Assembly: GCF_015207655.1 (NCBI RefSeq)
Contig: NZ_JADEWN010000001.1
Location: forward strand, 1 to 64,000
Direction of reading: 5' to 3'
DNA length: 64,000 nt
DNA from: Gloeocapsopsis crepidinum LEGE 06123
GTDB taxonomy: Bacteria > Cyanobacteriota > Cyanobacteriia > Cyanobacteriales > Chroococcidiopsidaceae
Shown: positions 36,747-44,939 of the stretch, in pieces
How the letters are laid out: each line of letters opens with the position of its first letter
Position numbering within the stretch: position 1 is the stretch's first letter
Translations under genes and position numbers: made by a program
The notes under the pieces: generated by a model
Seen by the model: the letters and a program-made list of their open reading frames with translations, nothing else
Databases searched by the model: none
What the model was told of the DNA's origin: nothing

Positions 36747-37298
36747 TTAATTAATCCCTGTTTGGTTGTAGGGAAGTTTGGCAAGAAGCATTGCTAAGCC
36801 GCAGTTTCCTGTTATTCCTGCAAATGTTAATCCTGCACCGACAAATCCACTGAGAATCAGGAACCAGGGAGAAATAAACACACTCAGTAAAGTGCCAAGT
36901 AAAACTAGAGATCCTGCAACAATTTGAACTTGTCGCATCAGACTAATGGGAGCATTTTTATTCACTTCTGTTGGGTAGCCAGCTTGTTTCCATGCCGAGA
37001 TTCCACCTTGAAGATGGGTGACTTGCTCAAATCCATTTGCAAGTAACTTTTGAGCTGCTTGCGCCGAACGATTACCTGATTGACAATGTATGATTAGTTT
37101 TTTGTGAGTGTTTGAGATTTCACTAGGGTCAAATTTAGATAAGGAAACGAGTTTAGCACTAGGAATATGTTCGCTTGCGTATTCCGATGGTTCGCGTACG
37201 TCAATTAGATCGACAGTACCTTCATCGATCCAGTGTTTTAATGTTTTGGCATCAACTGTTTGCAAGCGATCGCTTAGTTTCTCTTTAGTTGCAGTCAT
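36747..37298 (-). CDS. rhodanese with C-terminal DUF2892 membrane domain
   Basis: I choose the ATG at 37298 (MTATKEKL) because the 20 upstream residues of the track version are Cys-rich and overlap the preceding gene. The N-terminal rhodanese domain has DLIDVREPSEY, HIPSAKLV and the active loop HCQSGNR (Cys72). The C-terminal part has two membrane helices of the YgaP/DUF2892 type. It would take sulfane sulfur from persulfides and pass it to thiophilic acceptors at the membrane. It lies between the persulfide dioxygenase (32 bp upstream) and the TauE exporter (adjacent). Confidence 0.85.
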   Translation of the reverse strand: MTATKEKLSDRLQTVDAKTLKHWIDEGTVDLIDVREPSEYASEHIPSAKLVSLSKFDPSEISNTHKKLIIHCQSGNRSAQAAQKLLANGFEQVTHLQGGISAWKQAGYPTEVNKNAPISLMRQVQIVAGSLVLLGTLLSVFISPWFLILSGFVGAGLTFAGITGNCGLAMLLAKLPYNQTGIN

Positions 37299-37330
37299 AG
37301 TAATCTGAGTGTGTGGTATTGAGTAAATTG

Positions 37331-38035
37331 CTACACAGCAACAGCAACGTTGCCACAACGTTCGTTTGCTGGAACTGCTTCCATTATTTTTTGGGGATTG
37401 GGCAAGTTGAGATTGTCCATGAATTCGATAAAGTTATCGCGCGTACGTCCTACAAAGCGCGGATTCCACTGCTTTTCTTCCCTGATTGTGGATACTGTGT
37501 GTCCTCGATAATCGTGCCCAGGATAGACTAAAGTGTCGTCTGGAAGTGTAAACAGGCGCTGAGTGACAGAGTCGTATAATGTTCCTGCATCACCACTCTG
37601 AAAATCGGTACGTCCACAGCCACGAATAAATAAAGCATCACCTGTTAATAAATGCGTGTTGTTGACAAGGTATGCTATGTGGCTATCGGTATGTCCAGGA
37701 GTTGCGATCGCTTTAATTTGTACATCGCCAATTTGCAATGTTTCGCCATCTCGAATGAAGCGGTTAGCACAAGCTGCATTGGCTTTTTCTGGTACAACTC
37801 CGTGACATCCTGTGAGTTCGCGTAGTTTTGCTGTACCAGTGATGTGATCGGCATGGATGTGTGTTTCTAAGCAGTAGCGGAGTGTTAAACCTAACTCGTT
37901 AATAAGTTTGCGATCGCGTTCGACTTGTTCCACGACTGGATCGACAAGTACTGCGTCTTTTGTTTTGGCATCTGCAATGAGATAAGTATATGTTCCGGTG
38001 TTTTGATCGAATAGTTGACGAAATAGCATATACAC
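37331..38035 (-). CDS. ETHE1-type persulfide dioxygenase
   Basis: A metallo-beta-lactamase fold iron enzyme oxidising glutathione persulfide to sulfite and glutathione. Metal ligands are in ETHIHADHITG (His59, His61, Asp63, His64), TPGHTDSH (His115) and TGDALF (Asp133), with YPGHDY near the end. GRTDFQSG is typical of the ETHE1/Blh group rather than glyoxalase II. At 234 residues it is family length. It is the first gene of the operon with rhodanese and TauE. A palindromic AT-rich candidate operator lies about 60 bp upstream. Confidence 0.9.
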   Translation of the reverse strand: MYMLFRQLFDQNTGTYTYLIADAKTKDAVLVDPVVEQVERDRKLINELGLTLRYCLETHIHADHITGTAKLRELTGCHGVVPEKANAACANRFIRDGETLQIGDVQIKAIATPGHTDSHIAYLVNNTHLLTGDALFIRGCGRTDFQSGDAGTLYDSVTQRLFTLPDDTLVYPGHDYRGHTVSTIREEKQWNPRFVGRTRDNFIEFMDNLNLPNPQKIMEAVPANERCGNVAVAV

Positions 38036-38097
38036 TTGCTCCTAATTTTTCACATGAATAAACTATTAATTAGTTAATTAATAAATTGTTAATATAA

Positions 38098-38107
38098 CTA
38101 TATAGTA
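38098..38107. promoter_or_regulatory. candidate ArsR-family operator ahead of the persulfide dioxygenase
   Basis: ACTATATAGT is a perfect 10 bp palindrome in a very AT-rich spacer between the regulator gene and the dioxygenase. Related sequences occur beside the other two promoters of the locus: ATATAGCTATTTAGT near 38623, upstream of the regulator, and AGTAATATAGTAAATT near 39048, upstream of the DUF442 gene. Shared AT-rich dyads would fit a BigR/SqrR-like repressor. This is inference, since AT-rich DNA easily yields short palindromes. Confidence 0.35.
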
Positions 38108-38182
38108 GAATAACAATTAAGAAATTGCAATACTGTGAGCTAATCGCTAAGTATTTACCTAGAAAGTCTTATGATTTCATCA

Positions 38183-38575
38183 TCAAGCGCGACGTAACTT
38201 TCCTAGTTGCTCTAGCTGTTCGCTTTGCTGGGTTATTTGAATAGATAGAGAGTCACAAACCATCTCGCACAGCTCAAATAGAATCGGATTTGCAATTTCG
38301 TAGTAGACGCACACACCGCGCTGTTCGCGGGAGACAATACCCGCCTGTGTAAGAATTCTTAAGTGCTTTGAGACGTTTGCCTGTCCGAGTTCGGTAGCCT
38401 CAATAATTTCGCTCACATTCTTAGCTCCTGATTTGAGCGAACAGACAATTTGTAAACGACTGACTTCTGACAGAACCTTGAAAAATTCGGCAATCAGCCC
38501 TAATGCCGCTGGCGATAACTGTGTCATTTCAGATGCTGTTAGAGAGCCGTTATTAGAGTGCAGTGTCATATACAT
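38183..38575 (-). CDS. ArsR-family regulator, probable persulfide sensor
   Basis: 130 residues with an ArsR winged helix: FFKVLSEVSRLQIVCSL, SEIIEATELGQANVSKHLRILTQAGIVSREQRG and VYYEI. Cys45, in LQIVCSL, sits where BigR/SqrR place their first reactive cysteine. Cys103 and Cys107 fall in the C-terminal helix, near the second. The ELCVC metal box of classical ArsR is absent. It lies upstream of, and points the same way as, the persulfide dioxygenase operon, and divergently from the DUF442 gene beyond the CDF remnant. It probably represses these genes until persulfides form a di- or tetrasulfide bridge. Confidence 0.8.
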   Translation of the reverse strand: MYMTLHSNNGSLTASEMTQLSPAALGLIAEFFKVLSEVSRLQIVCSLKSGAKNVSEIIEATELGQANVSKHLRILTQAGIVSREQRGVCVYYEIANPILFELCEMVCDSLSIQITQQSEQLEQLGKLRRA

Positions 38576-38662
38576 TGACTAATATATTGTGAACATAACA
38601 TGAATTAGCTTTCATTTTTTATTATATAGCTATTTAGTCATAAATTTCATTGCCCCTAAACT

Positions 38663-38938
38663 TTAGCGTTTTGCTTGCTCTAAGCGAGCATCACGAATAA
38701 CATTAATGCTTCCATACAAGACAATGATTGCAATTATGCTACCGATGATTAAGTCTGGAAGCGGCAAATTTGACAAACTGACCAGGAATCCTGCCAAAAT
38801 AACACCAAAGTTGGCAACAACATCGTTCAGCCCCGCAATCAATTCAACGACAAACATCATGCCATTGATGGCAAGCAGCAAGCGGAGTGCTTAACGCTGT
38901 GCCGCATCTGCTTTTATCTGACAACCACAATCTGACAT
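38663..38938 (-). pseudogene. internally deleted cation diffusion facilitator pseudogene
   Basis: The frame opens with MSDCGCQIKADAAQR, meets an in-frame TAA, and continues ALRLLLAINGMMFVVELIAG, the first helix of CDF metal transporters. It then jumps directly to LNDVVANFGVILAGFLVSL and PDLIIGSIIAIIVLYGSINVIRDA, which are the last helices of the same family. Helices 2 to 4 with the metal site are missing, so both a nonsense mutation and a large in-frame deletion have occurred. It sits between the ArsR gene and the DUF442 gene, so a metal efflux gene may once have belonged to this locus. Confidence 0.75.
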
Positions 38939-39092
38939 ATCAAGCTCCTAACACAAGTATTAAATTACTGTGAAACAGGCATTTTATTGTCCATCTTGAC
39001 CAGAAGATCTGAAATCATCCACCCATAGCCAGATATTTTTATATAAACAATTAGTAATATAGTAAATTAATGAGTTAGTGGAATAAATAAAA

Positions 39093-39548
39093 ATGCAAAA
39101 CGTCAAAAAAATTAATGATGAAATTGCAGTAGCAACAAATCAATTAACATCAGAAGATTTGCAGCAAGCAGCACAAGTAGGATATCGTACCGTATTGAAT
39201 TTGCGATCGCCTAATGAAGAGGGAGTGTTGTCAGAAGAACAGCAGTATGCAGAAGCCGCGGGACTACAGTATGTCAACATTCCCGTCAAACCTGACAATT
39301 TGAATCAAGAATTAGCCGATCGCGTGCTACAGCAAATTGAGCAATCACCAAAACCTGTACTAGCTCATTGTAAAAGTGGTTTGCGTTCTGGTGCAATGGC
39401 ATTAATGTACGTTGCCACTCGCGAAGGAATGAGTGCAAAGGAGGCAATGCAGCGAGGTCAACAAATGGGGTTTGACTGCAACGCTAATCCAGCGATGAAA
39501 AAGTTTTTTGAAGAGTACGTAACGACATACTTCCAACGCTCAGAATAG
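39093..39548 (+). CDS. DUF442 (Blh-type) phosphatase-like protein
   Basis: 151 residues of the TIGR01244/DUF442 family, a protein-tyrosine-phosphatase-like fold. The HCxxGxxR loop is present as AHCKSGLRSG (Cys93), with TVLNLRSPNEEG upstream. In many bacteria this domain is fused to an ETHE1-type dioxygenase as Blh, where it is thought to act as a sulfurtransferase or accessory of persulfide oxidation. Here it is a separate protein 18 bp before the CstB-like gene, so the two are surely co-transcribed. A direct phosphatase activity is not excluded. Confidence 0.85.
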   Translation: MQNVKKINDEIAVATNQLTSEDLQQAAQVGYRTVLNLRSPNEEGVLSEEQQYAEAAGLQYVNIPVKPDNLNQELADRVLQQIEQSPKPVLAHCKSGLRSGAMALMYVATREGMSAKEAMQRGQQMGFDCNANPAMKKFFEEYVTTYFQRSE

Positions 39549-39566
39549 GAAGCAGGAGAACGGACA

Positions 39567-40958
39567 ATGGCATTAATACTAGAACAAATTAACGTAGAAG
39601 GTCTAGCGCATTTATCGTATATTATCGGTGATGATAAAGCTGGAGTCGCAGCAGTCATCGATCCACGGCGGGATGTTGATATTTATCTACAGAAAGCGCG
39701 AGAAATTGGAGTCAGGATCGCTGATATTGTAGAAACACACATTCATGCTGATTTTGTTTCAGGGGCAGGTGAATTACAAGCACGTACACAAGCAACAATT
39801 CACGGTGGAAAAACTGCTGATTATCAGTTTGAATTGCATCAGTTGCAAGAAGGTGATGAAATTAAATTAGGAAGTGTCACTTTAAAAGTTTTACACACAC
39901 CAGGACATACACCAGAGCATATTTCCTTACTCATCTACGACTCAAAGCAAGGTAAAGAACCGTTTGCTGTGTTTACAGGAGACACATTATTCAATCTTGA
40001 TGTGGGGCGTCCTGATCTACTTGGTGCTGGAACAGAAAAGCAACTAGCTCAACAATTGTACAACTCTTTGTTGGATAAACTCGTGCCTTTGGGCGATCGC
40101 ATCGAAGTGTATCCTTGTCATGGTGCAGGTTCAGCTTGTGGTAAGTCAATTGGCGATCGCCGCCATAGTACAATTGGCAACGAGCGTATTTATAATCCGG
40201 CATTACAAGAACGTAGCAAGACAGAATTTGTTGAGTGGTTGATGCAGGATATGCCAGAACCACCACGTCACTATGCTCGTCTGAAGAAGGTCAATGCTAA
40301 GGGTGCCAAAGTGATAGGATGCGTACCTACGTTGCAACCGCTAACACCCCGAGAGTTTCAACAGGCAATGCAACAACCGAACACAGTAGCGATTGATACG
40401 CGTTCAATTCTAGCATTTGGGGGCGGACATATTCCTGGTGCAATTAATATCGCACTGCGTCCAGAGTTTCCTAACTGGGTAGGTTGGATGATCGATCCTG
40501 AGCAAACAGTGTTGTTGGTTGTTGAAAGCGAACGCGATGTCAAACTAGCAACAGAACAACTATTCCGTCTAGGATACGATCATTTAGGTGGATATCTGCA
40601 TGATGGCATGACATCCTGGCAAAATGCCGGTTTACCTTTAGATCGTGTTGGTGAATGGACGGTACAAGAGTTGCATCAACACAAAGAAGATCCTGATGTC
40701 CTTGTGCTAGACGTGCGCGGTGATGATGAATATCAAAAAGGTGCGGTTCCAGGAGCAAAACATATGTTTGTAGCGCATCTTGAGGAACATTTGCACGAGC
40801 TAGACAGGTCTAAGCATATAGTTACGTACTGTGGTAGCGGTTTTCGCGCTGCGATCGCTGCTAGTCTGCTCAAAAAGCATGGATTTGAAAACGTGACTAA
40901 CATTCCTGGCTCTTGGATTGCTTGGAAAGCAGCAGGATTACCTGTAGAGACGACTTAG
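39567..40958 (+). CDS. CstB-like persulfide dioxygenase-rhodanese fusion
   Basis: 463 residues: an N-terminal metallo-beta-lactamase dioxygenase (THIHADFVSGAGEL, HTPGHTPEH, FTGDTLF, YPCHGAGSACG), a first rhodanese-like domain lacking a catalytic cysteine (LLVVESERDV), and an active C-terminal rhodanese (TYCGSGFRA). Order and the degenerate middle domain match the CstB type, which turns low-molecular-weight persulfides and sulfite into thiosulfate. It ends at a strong hairpin terminator. Together with the ETHE1-type enzyme this gives two routes for clearing persulfide, leading to sulfite or thiosulfate, which the TauE protein could export. Confidence 0.9.
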   Translation: MALILEQINVEGLAHLSYIIGDDKAGVAAVIDPRRDVDIYLQKAREIGVRIADIVETHIHADFVSGAGELQARTQATIHGGKTADYQFELHQLQEGDEIKLGSVTLKVLHTPGHTPEHISLLIYDSKQGKEPFAVFTGDTLFNLDVGRPDLLGAGTEKQLAQQLYNSLLDKLVPLGDRIEVYPCHGAGSACGKSIGDRRHSTIGNERIYNPALQERSKTEFVEWLMQDMPEPPRHYARLKKVNAKGAKVIGCVPTLQPLTPREFQQAMQQPNTVAIDTRSILAFGGGHIPGAINIALRPEFPNWVGWMIDPEQTVLLVVESERDVKLATEQLFRLGYDHLGGYLHDGMTSWQNAGLPLDRVGEWTVQELHQHKEDPDVLVLDVRGDDEYQKGAVPGAKHMFVAHLEEHLHELDRSKHIVTYCGSGFRAAIAASLLKKHGFENVTNIPGSWIAWKAAGLPVETT

Positions 40959-40981
40959 GACAAAACTATAACAAAGAGTAA

Positions 40982-41017
40982 GCTCTTGGGAACTTTCCGA
41001 GTTTCGATCCCAAGAGC
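40982..41017 (+). terminator. intrinsic terminator of the DUF442/CstB-like operon
   Basis: GCTCTTGGGA and TCCCAAGAGC form a perfect 10 bp stem with a 16-base loop, followed by CTTTTC, 23 bp after the stop codon. It is a good rho-independent terminator for the plus-strand operon. Confidence 0.8.
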
Positions 41018-41075
41018 CTTTTCAATCCAGTTCACTCCTCACACAACTAAGTCTAAGATTTCCTATAGGAGAAAT

Positions 41076-41165
41076 ATGAACAAGAGTGACACTTTTCATA
41101 TTGTCATCCTAAGTACAGAAAACGAAAAACACTGGCGTAGTAAGGAGAATACTCTTCAAATTTAA
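41076..41165 (+). CDS. possible 29-residue small protein
   Basis: An ATG placed five bases after AGGAG opens a 29-codon frame (MNKSDTFHIVILSTENEKHW to LQI, TAA). It lies after a terminator and before convergent genes, so it would need its own promoter. Length is too short to judge composition. The ribosome-binding site is the only positive evidence. Confidence 0.3.
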   Translation: MNKSDTFHIVILSTENEKHWRSKENTLQI

Positions 41166-41221
41166 CTCCTCTGGCTTTCTGCTTTCCCAGAAACGAAATA
41201 TTTTGTTACTGAAAGTTTTAT

Positions 41222-42034
41222 TTAGTTTTGGGCGATCACTGGTGTTTTTACACGTAAGCGTTGAAACATAGCATCTCGTGCTTGTTGTGCCAAAGCATCA
41301 TTGAGAGGTGAAAGTGATATTGGTGATTGATACTTTTGTCTAAGTGCAGTTTGAATGAGCCAATCGGCAACAAACGGATTTTTGGGTAGCAAAGGACCAT
41401 GCGAATAAGTAGCGATCGCATTTTGGTAAAATGCCCCTTCTGTACCATCTTCACCATTGTTGCCCAACCCTTGAACAACTTTTCCCAAAGCTTCGACTTT
41501 TCCTAACTTGGTGCGTCCGCCATGATTTTCAAACCCAATCAAGTATGCAGGAGAACCAATCATTGCTGCAAGTTCTTGTGCCAATCGTTTTGCACTCACT
41601 TCAACAACAAGATTGCCAATACAACGGCGGGCGTTTGTTCCTGGATGAATTGAGACAAAATCTAGTAAACCTAATCCTTCAATTCGTTGTCCTAATGCAG
41701 GTTCGTAGTAGTGTCCGAGTAATTGTGGCGCACCGCAAGTAAATACACCAGGAGTCCCGTTATCAATTTTTTCTCGCAAGGTTTCAGCTTTAGTACCGCG
41801 TAAATCGCGCATCACAATTTCTTGTTGTCGATCTTGCGCACCACCACCGACAATCATATCTACGCTTTGAAAGTCTACTGCTGTCGCGTTTTGATCGAGA
41901 GGTAATACTTTTACTGTATACCCGCGCCACTCACAGCGTTTTCGCAGACAAATTACATTTCCGCGATCGCCGTAAGTACTCATCAAGGTAGGATATAACC
42001 AGCCGATTGTTAGTTCGATTTTTGTTACTTTCAT
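41222..42034 (-). CDS. gatD: lipid II isoglutaminyl synthase, glutaminase subunit GatD
   Basis: A CobB/CobQ-like class I glutamine amidotransferase. The nucleophile is Cys100 in GVFTCGAPQLLGHYY, and the general-base His is in IGFENHGGRTKLG. IGWLYPTLMSTYGDRGN is the GatD N-terminal signature. I use the ATG at 42034 (MKVTKIEL), which lacks the 16 non-conserved residues of the track start. It supplies ammonia to MurT, which amidates the D-Glu of the peptidoglycan stem to D-isoglutamine. The murT gene lies upstream on the same strand. Confidence 0.85.
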   Translation of the reverse strand: MKVTKIELTIGWLYPTLMSTYGDRGNVICLRKRCEWRGYTVKVLPLDQNATAVDFQSVDMIVGGGAQDRQQEIVMRDLRGTKAETLREKIDNGTPGVFTCGAPQLLGHYYEPALGQRIEGLGLLDFVSIHPGTNARRCIGNLVVEVSAKRLAQELAAMIGSPAYLIGFENHGGRTKLGKVEALGKVVQGLGNNGEDGTEGAFYQNAIATYSHGPLLPKNPFVADWLIQTALRQKYQSPISLSPLNDALAQQARDAMFQRLRVKTPVIAQN

Positions 42035-42054
42035 AAAAGTCAAGACTGTGGGAT

Positions 42055-42071
42055 GGTAATGGGTAATGGGG
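42055..42071. repeat. short heptamer repeat (GGTAATG x2)
   Basis: GGTAATGGGTAATGGGG, two tandem GGTAATG units plus a partial third, lies just upstream of the preferred gatD start. It resembles the cyanobacterial STRR heptamers. It falls inside the longer ORF-track version of gatD, which is another reason to prefer the shorter start. Confidence 0.4.
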
Positions 42072-42117
42072 AACGCGGTCATCAGTTTGACAATTACCAG
42101 TTAGCAATTACCAAGAT

Positions 42118-43458
42118 TTAAAGAATCTTCCGTCCTGTGAGAACTTCGCGCACTTCTAACATTGCTGAGTAAGTGGGAAGAATGTGGAGTGTTTGATCGG
42201 CTGGTGTGTGTTCTAAAGCAGTGGCGATCGCATCGCGCAAGTTTTCCTTAACAATAAGTTGCAAATCTTCTTGCTGAGAGTAGCGTAACCGTAGTGCCAT
42301 ATCATAAACGCGATCGCCACTGACAATGAATGTTCCACCTTGATCGACCAGTTTTTCAGTATCGACATCCCAGATCCAAGAGACATCAGTACCATCAGGA
42401 ATGCGATCGTTTAATACAAACAAGACTGGTGCAAGTTGTGAAGATTGTTGCCTTACTTGATTAACTGCGCGGATTGTCTCGTTCATTCCCACAGGATTTT
42501 TGGATAAGAGAATACGTACGTGTTTGCCATTGATGTGTAACTCTTCTGCACGTCCGAATGCTGCCTGAAAATTACTAATTGTGTCGCGGATTGTTGCTTC
42601 ATCAACACCAAGTTGTTGCGCAGCTAAAACTGCAGCTAAAGTGTTGTACTTGTTGTACAATCCAATTAAAATCTGAGGGTATTCTTGACTGTTGATTGCT
42701 ACTGGTGCTTTATGGAAACCGCAACTAGGACAGCAAAAATCTCCTAAATGAGATAGATAAACACCTTGGTAATCAAGCGAATGTCCGCAACTAGGACAGT
42801 AGATAGAGTCTACTGCGTGGGGAATTTCTTCTAGGTAGTGTTCAGGTTCGTTTAAACCAAAAAATAAGACTTTTTGAGGTAATTGTTGACCCATGTAAGA
42901 AAGGGTGGGATCGTCGGCATTAGGAATAACTACGGTATCGGGTGGTAAAGTTGCGATCGCTTTTCCCCAGCGTTGGCTAATACTGTCTACTTCGCCATAG
43001 CGATCGAGTTGGTCGCGAAATAAGTTTAAACACAGAATGATCCTTGGTTCAATTGCGGCGACAACTTTAGGAACAACATTTTCATCGACTTCTAAAATTG
43101 CGTAATCGACATCGAGTTTGCCTACCAAGTCAGTGTTAGCAAGTAGTGTTGTCATTAAGCCATTCTCTAGGTTTGCACCAGTTGCATTGTGTGCAATCCG
43201 CTTGCCTTGACGTTCTAGCATAGTGCGTAACAGCAAAGATGTTGTTGTTTTGCCGTTTGTCCCTGCAATGAGAATCACACCGTGTTTGACTTGGCGGCTG
43301 AGTAGCTGTAGTAATTGGGGCTGTAAGCGGCGTGCAATTTCACCTGGTAAGACACTGGCTGCGCCGAGTTTAAGCGATCGCACTGCAAACGTCACTGTTT
43401 TTGCGGTTAATACTGCTAAACCTAGTTGTAGTCTATCTTTAATCTGAATTTTTGCCAT
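42118..43458 (-). CDS. murT: lipid II isoglutaminyl synthase, Mur ligase subunit MurT
   Basis: 446 residues from the ATG at 43458, where AGGGGAA precedes MAKIQIKD. It has the Mur ligase P-loop AGTNGKTTT (about 66-73), NLFRDQLDRYGE, and a zinc-ribbon insertion with two CPSCG pairs, the MurT hallmark. The C-terminal DUF1727 domain includes SKNPVGMNETIR and WIWDVD. MurT activates the D-Glu carboxylate with ATP, and GatD delivers ammonia. The pair is best known in Gram-positive bacteria, where it affects peptidoglycan crosslinking. Cyanobacterial homologues exist, but their role is less clear. Confidence 0.9.
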   Translation of the reverse strand: MAKIQIKDRLQLGLAVLTAKTVTFAVRSLKLGAASVLPGEIARRLQPQLLQLLSRQVKHGVILIAGTNGKTTTSLLLRTMLERQGKRIAHNATGANLENGLMTTLLANTDLVGKLDVDYAILEVDENVVPKVVAAIEPRIILCLNLFRDQLDRYGEVDSISQRWGKAIATLPPDTVVIPNADDPTLSYMGQQLPQKVLFFGLNEPEHYLEEIPHAVDSIYCPSCGHSLDYQGVYLSHLGDFCCPSCGFHKAPVAINSQEYPQILIGLYNKYNTLAAVLAAQQLGVDEATIRDTISNFQAAFGRAEELHINGKHVRILLSKNPVGMNETIRAVNQVRQQSSQLAPVLFVLNDRIPDGTDVSWIWDVDTEKLVDQGGTFIVSGDRVYDMALRLRYSQQEDLQLIVKENLRDAIATALEHTPADQTLHILPTYSAMLEVREVLTGRKIL

Positions 43459-43546
43459 TTCCCCTACTACATGTATATAAGCTGCAGCCAATCTTCACTT
43501 GCGCTTATATTTTTGCACTATCTTTATGCATCGTATAACTGACACG

Positions 43547-43723
43547 CTAGAAATCTTTAACCGACTGATTTGAATCTAATGCTTTCGTTTCAACTAACGT
43601 TGTGCGCAATTCTGTTTTGGCATGGAATACCGCTAATAGCCCACTCATGATATAGGTATGTTGATACTGAAGCTTGACTTGACTAAAAAACAGCTGAGCA
43701 TATTTGCGGGCGATCGCAAACAT
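43547..43723 (-). CDS. possible 58-residue small protein upstream of murT
   Basis: A minus-strand frame just under the track cutoff: MFAIARKYAQLFFSQVKL to ALDSNQSVKDF. Composition is protein-like, with a mixed helix in the first half and a HIP1 site covering codons 2-4, as is common in cyanobacterial coding DNA. No ribosome-binding site is evident. It is co-directional with murT and 88 bp ahead of it. Unknown function. Confidence 0.35.
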   Translation of the reverse strand: MFAIARKYAQLFFSQVKLQYQHTYIMSGLLAVFHAKTELRTTLVETKALDSNQSVKDF

Positions 43724-44939
43724 GTATAATAAAAGCTAATATTCTTCTTTTCAGCCAAAATTAGATAAACATCAGAAAAAAGTTACTAAAAATTCGTACC
43801 TCAATGATAAAATTTGTATTCGTTCATCTTGATTAAAACTCAATCAGTACAGACTGCTTAAAGTCATTCGACTGGCTAACTAGAAGTCACTATAAGAGCT
43901 AAACAAAAGAAGGCTACTTCATTTGGTTAATGTGCTGCGCTTAACTAGCAAGTTAACAAATCTGCCATAAGCTCAAGCTTGCTTTGTATGTCTTAAGTAC
44001 TACTTACAGCACGTTCAACTTAGATATCTTTAACTAATCTAGTGATTGTTTAATCAGGAATTATATCTTGTTTTTGCCTAAAGCTTTGGTTGTCTAAAAT
44101 ACTCTATTTTTGGAGTAGTAAGGCTTACAGACAAGGATAAGCAACTCATCACAGTGTCTATGGCTCTGATGCTTATTGACTATATTAATCAAATACAATT
44201 TTGTACAAAATATTAGTATTTCAGTATATGTTGCTGATTCAGTAGTTATTAAAAGTTATAAATATTTGAATGTTTACAGTTATCCTACTTTGGTATTTTG
44301 TAATACAGCATTCTTCAAATGCTATTATGTAATCTTTAGAGTAACATATTTGACAACCTACTCACATACATGGTAAAGACAAGATATAAAGCTCATTAAA
44401 GATAGAATTTAAAAGTATGAATTTAATTAAGTAAGCTTAAGTTTTTTGACAGTCTATATAATAGAGGTAAATGTTACATAAATTGTCAACGGCTATTAGA
44501 CAAGTTATTTTTATCTTAGAAATAAGAGATTCTTATATAGATAGGAGAAATATAAGATATTTTTATTTTTATGTCACTATTTGTAGTTAAATAAAAAGAC
44601 TGTGAGTTACTAGCTTAGGATTCAATTAATAAGATTTATGAGTTCGCTTGAGTCAAGAAATACCAAATTGCCTAAAAAATTTATTGTAAGGAGGTTCTGT
44701 AGAATCAATTGAGTCAATGGATAAAGCTAATTGAATTAACATTTAGTCCTTTTTTCAGATTCTGAGAAACGGAATATACTTATAGCTTATTTTAGATTTT
44801 ACATACATAATGACCGCTACCTAAAAATAAAGTAATTTGTTTTTTCATCAATAAGTTAAGCTCAGCATTAAGTTTTGTAAACTTTAGAAAAAAACACTAA
44901 AAATGACCTGAGAAATTAGTTAAATACTTTTGAATAAAA
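43724..44939. other. gene-poor AT-rich region
   Basis: About 1.2 kb with no credible gene. The 66-residue ORF at 44176 lacks a ribosome-binding site and is rich in Tyr, Ile and Phe, as expected from random AT-rich DNA. A near-perfect anti-Shine-Dalgarno match (AAGGAGGT at about 44689) is followed only by a six-codon frame. The right end must contain the promoter of the STAND gene. I see nothing else. Confidence 0.45.

Noticed and set aside
36751-37358. Longer rhodanese start with a Cys-rich leader (MWQRCCCC)
   Set aside because: The extra 20 residues overlap the end of the dioxygenase gene and are not like the family; ATG at 37298 gives a standard N-terminus.
44176-44376. 66-residue ORF in the AT-rich gap
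   Set aside because: No ribosome-binding site, alternative start codon, and Tyr/Ile/Phe-heavy composition expected from random AT-rich DNA.
44686-44720. Strong AAGGAGGT site in the gene-poor region
   Set aside because: No usable start codon follows at a proper distance; the nearest ATG opens only a six-codon frame.
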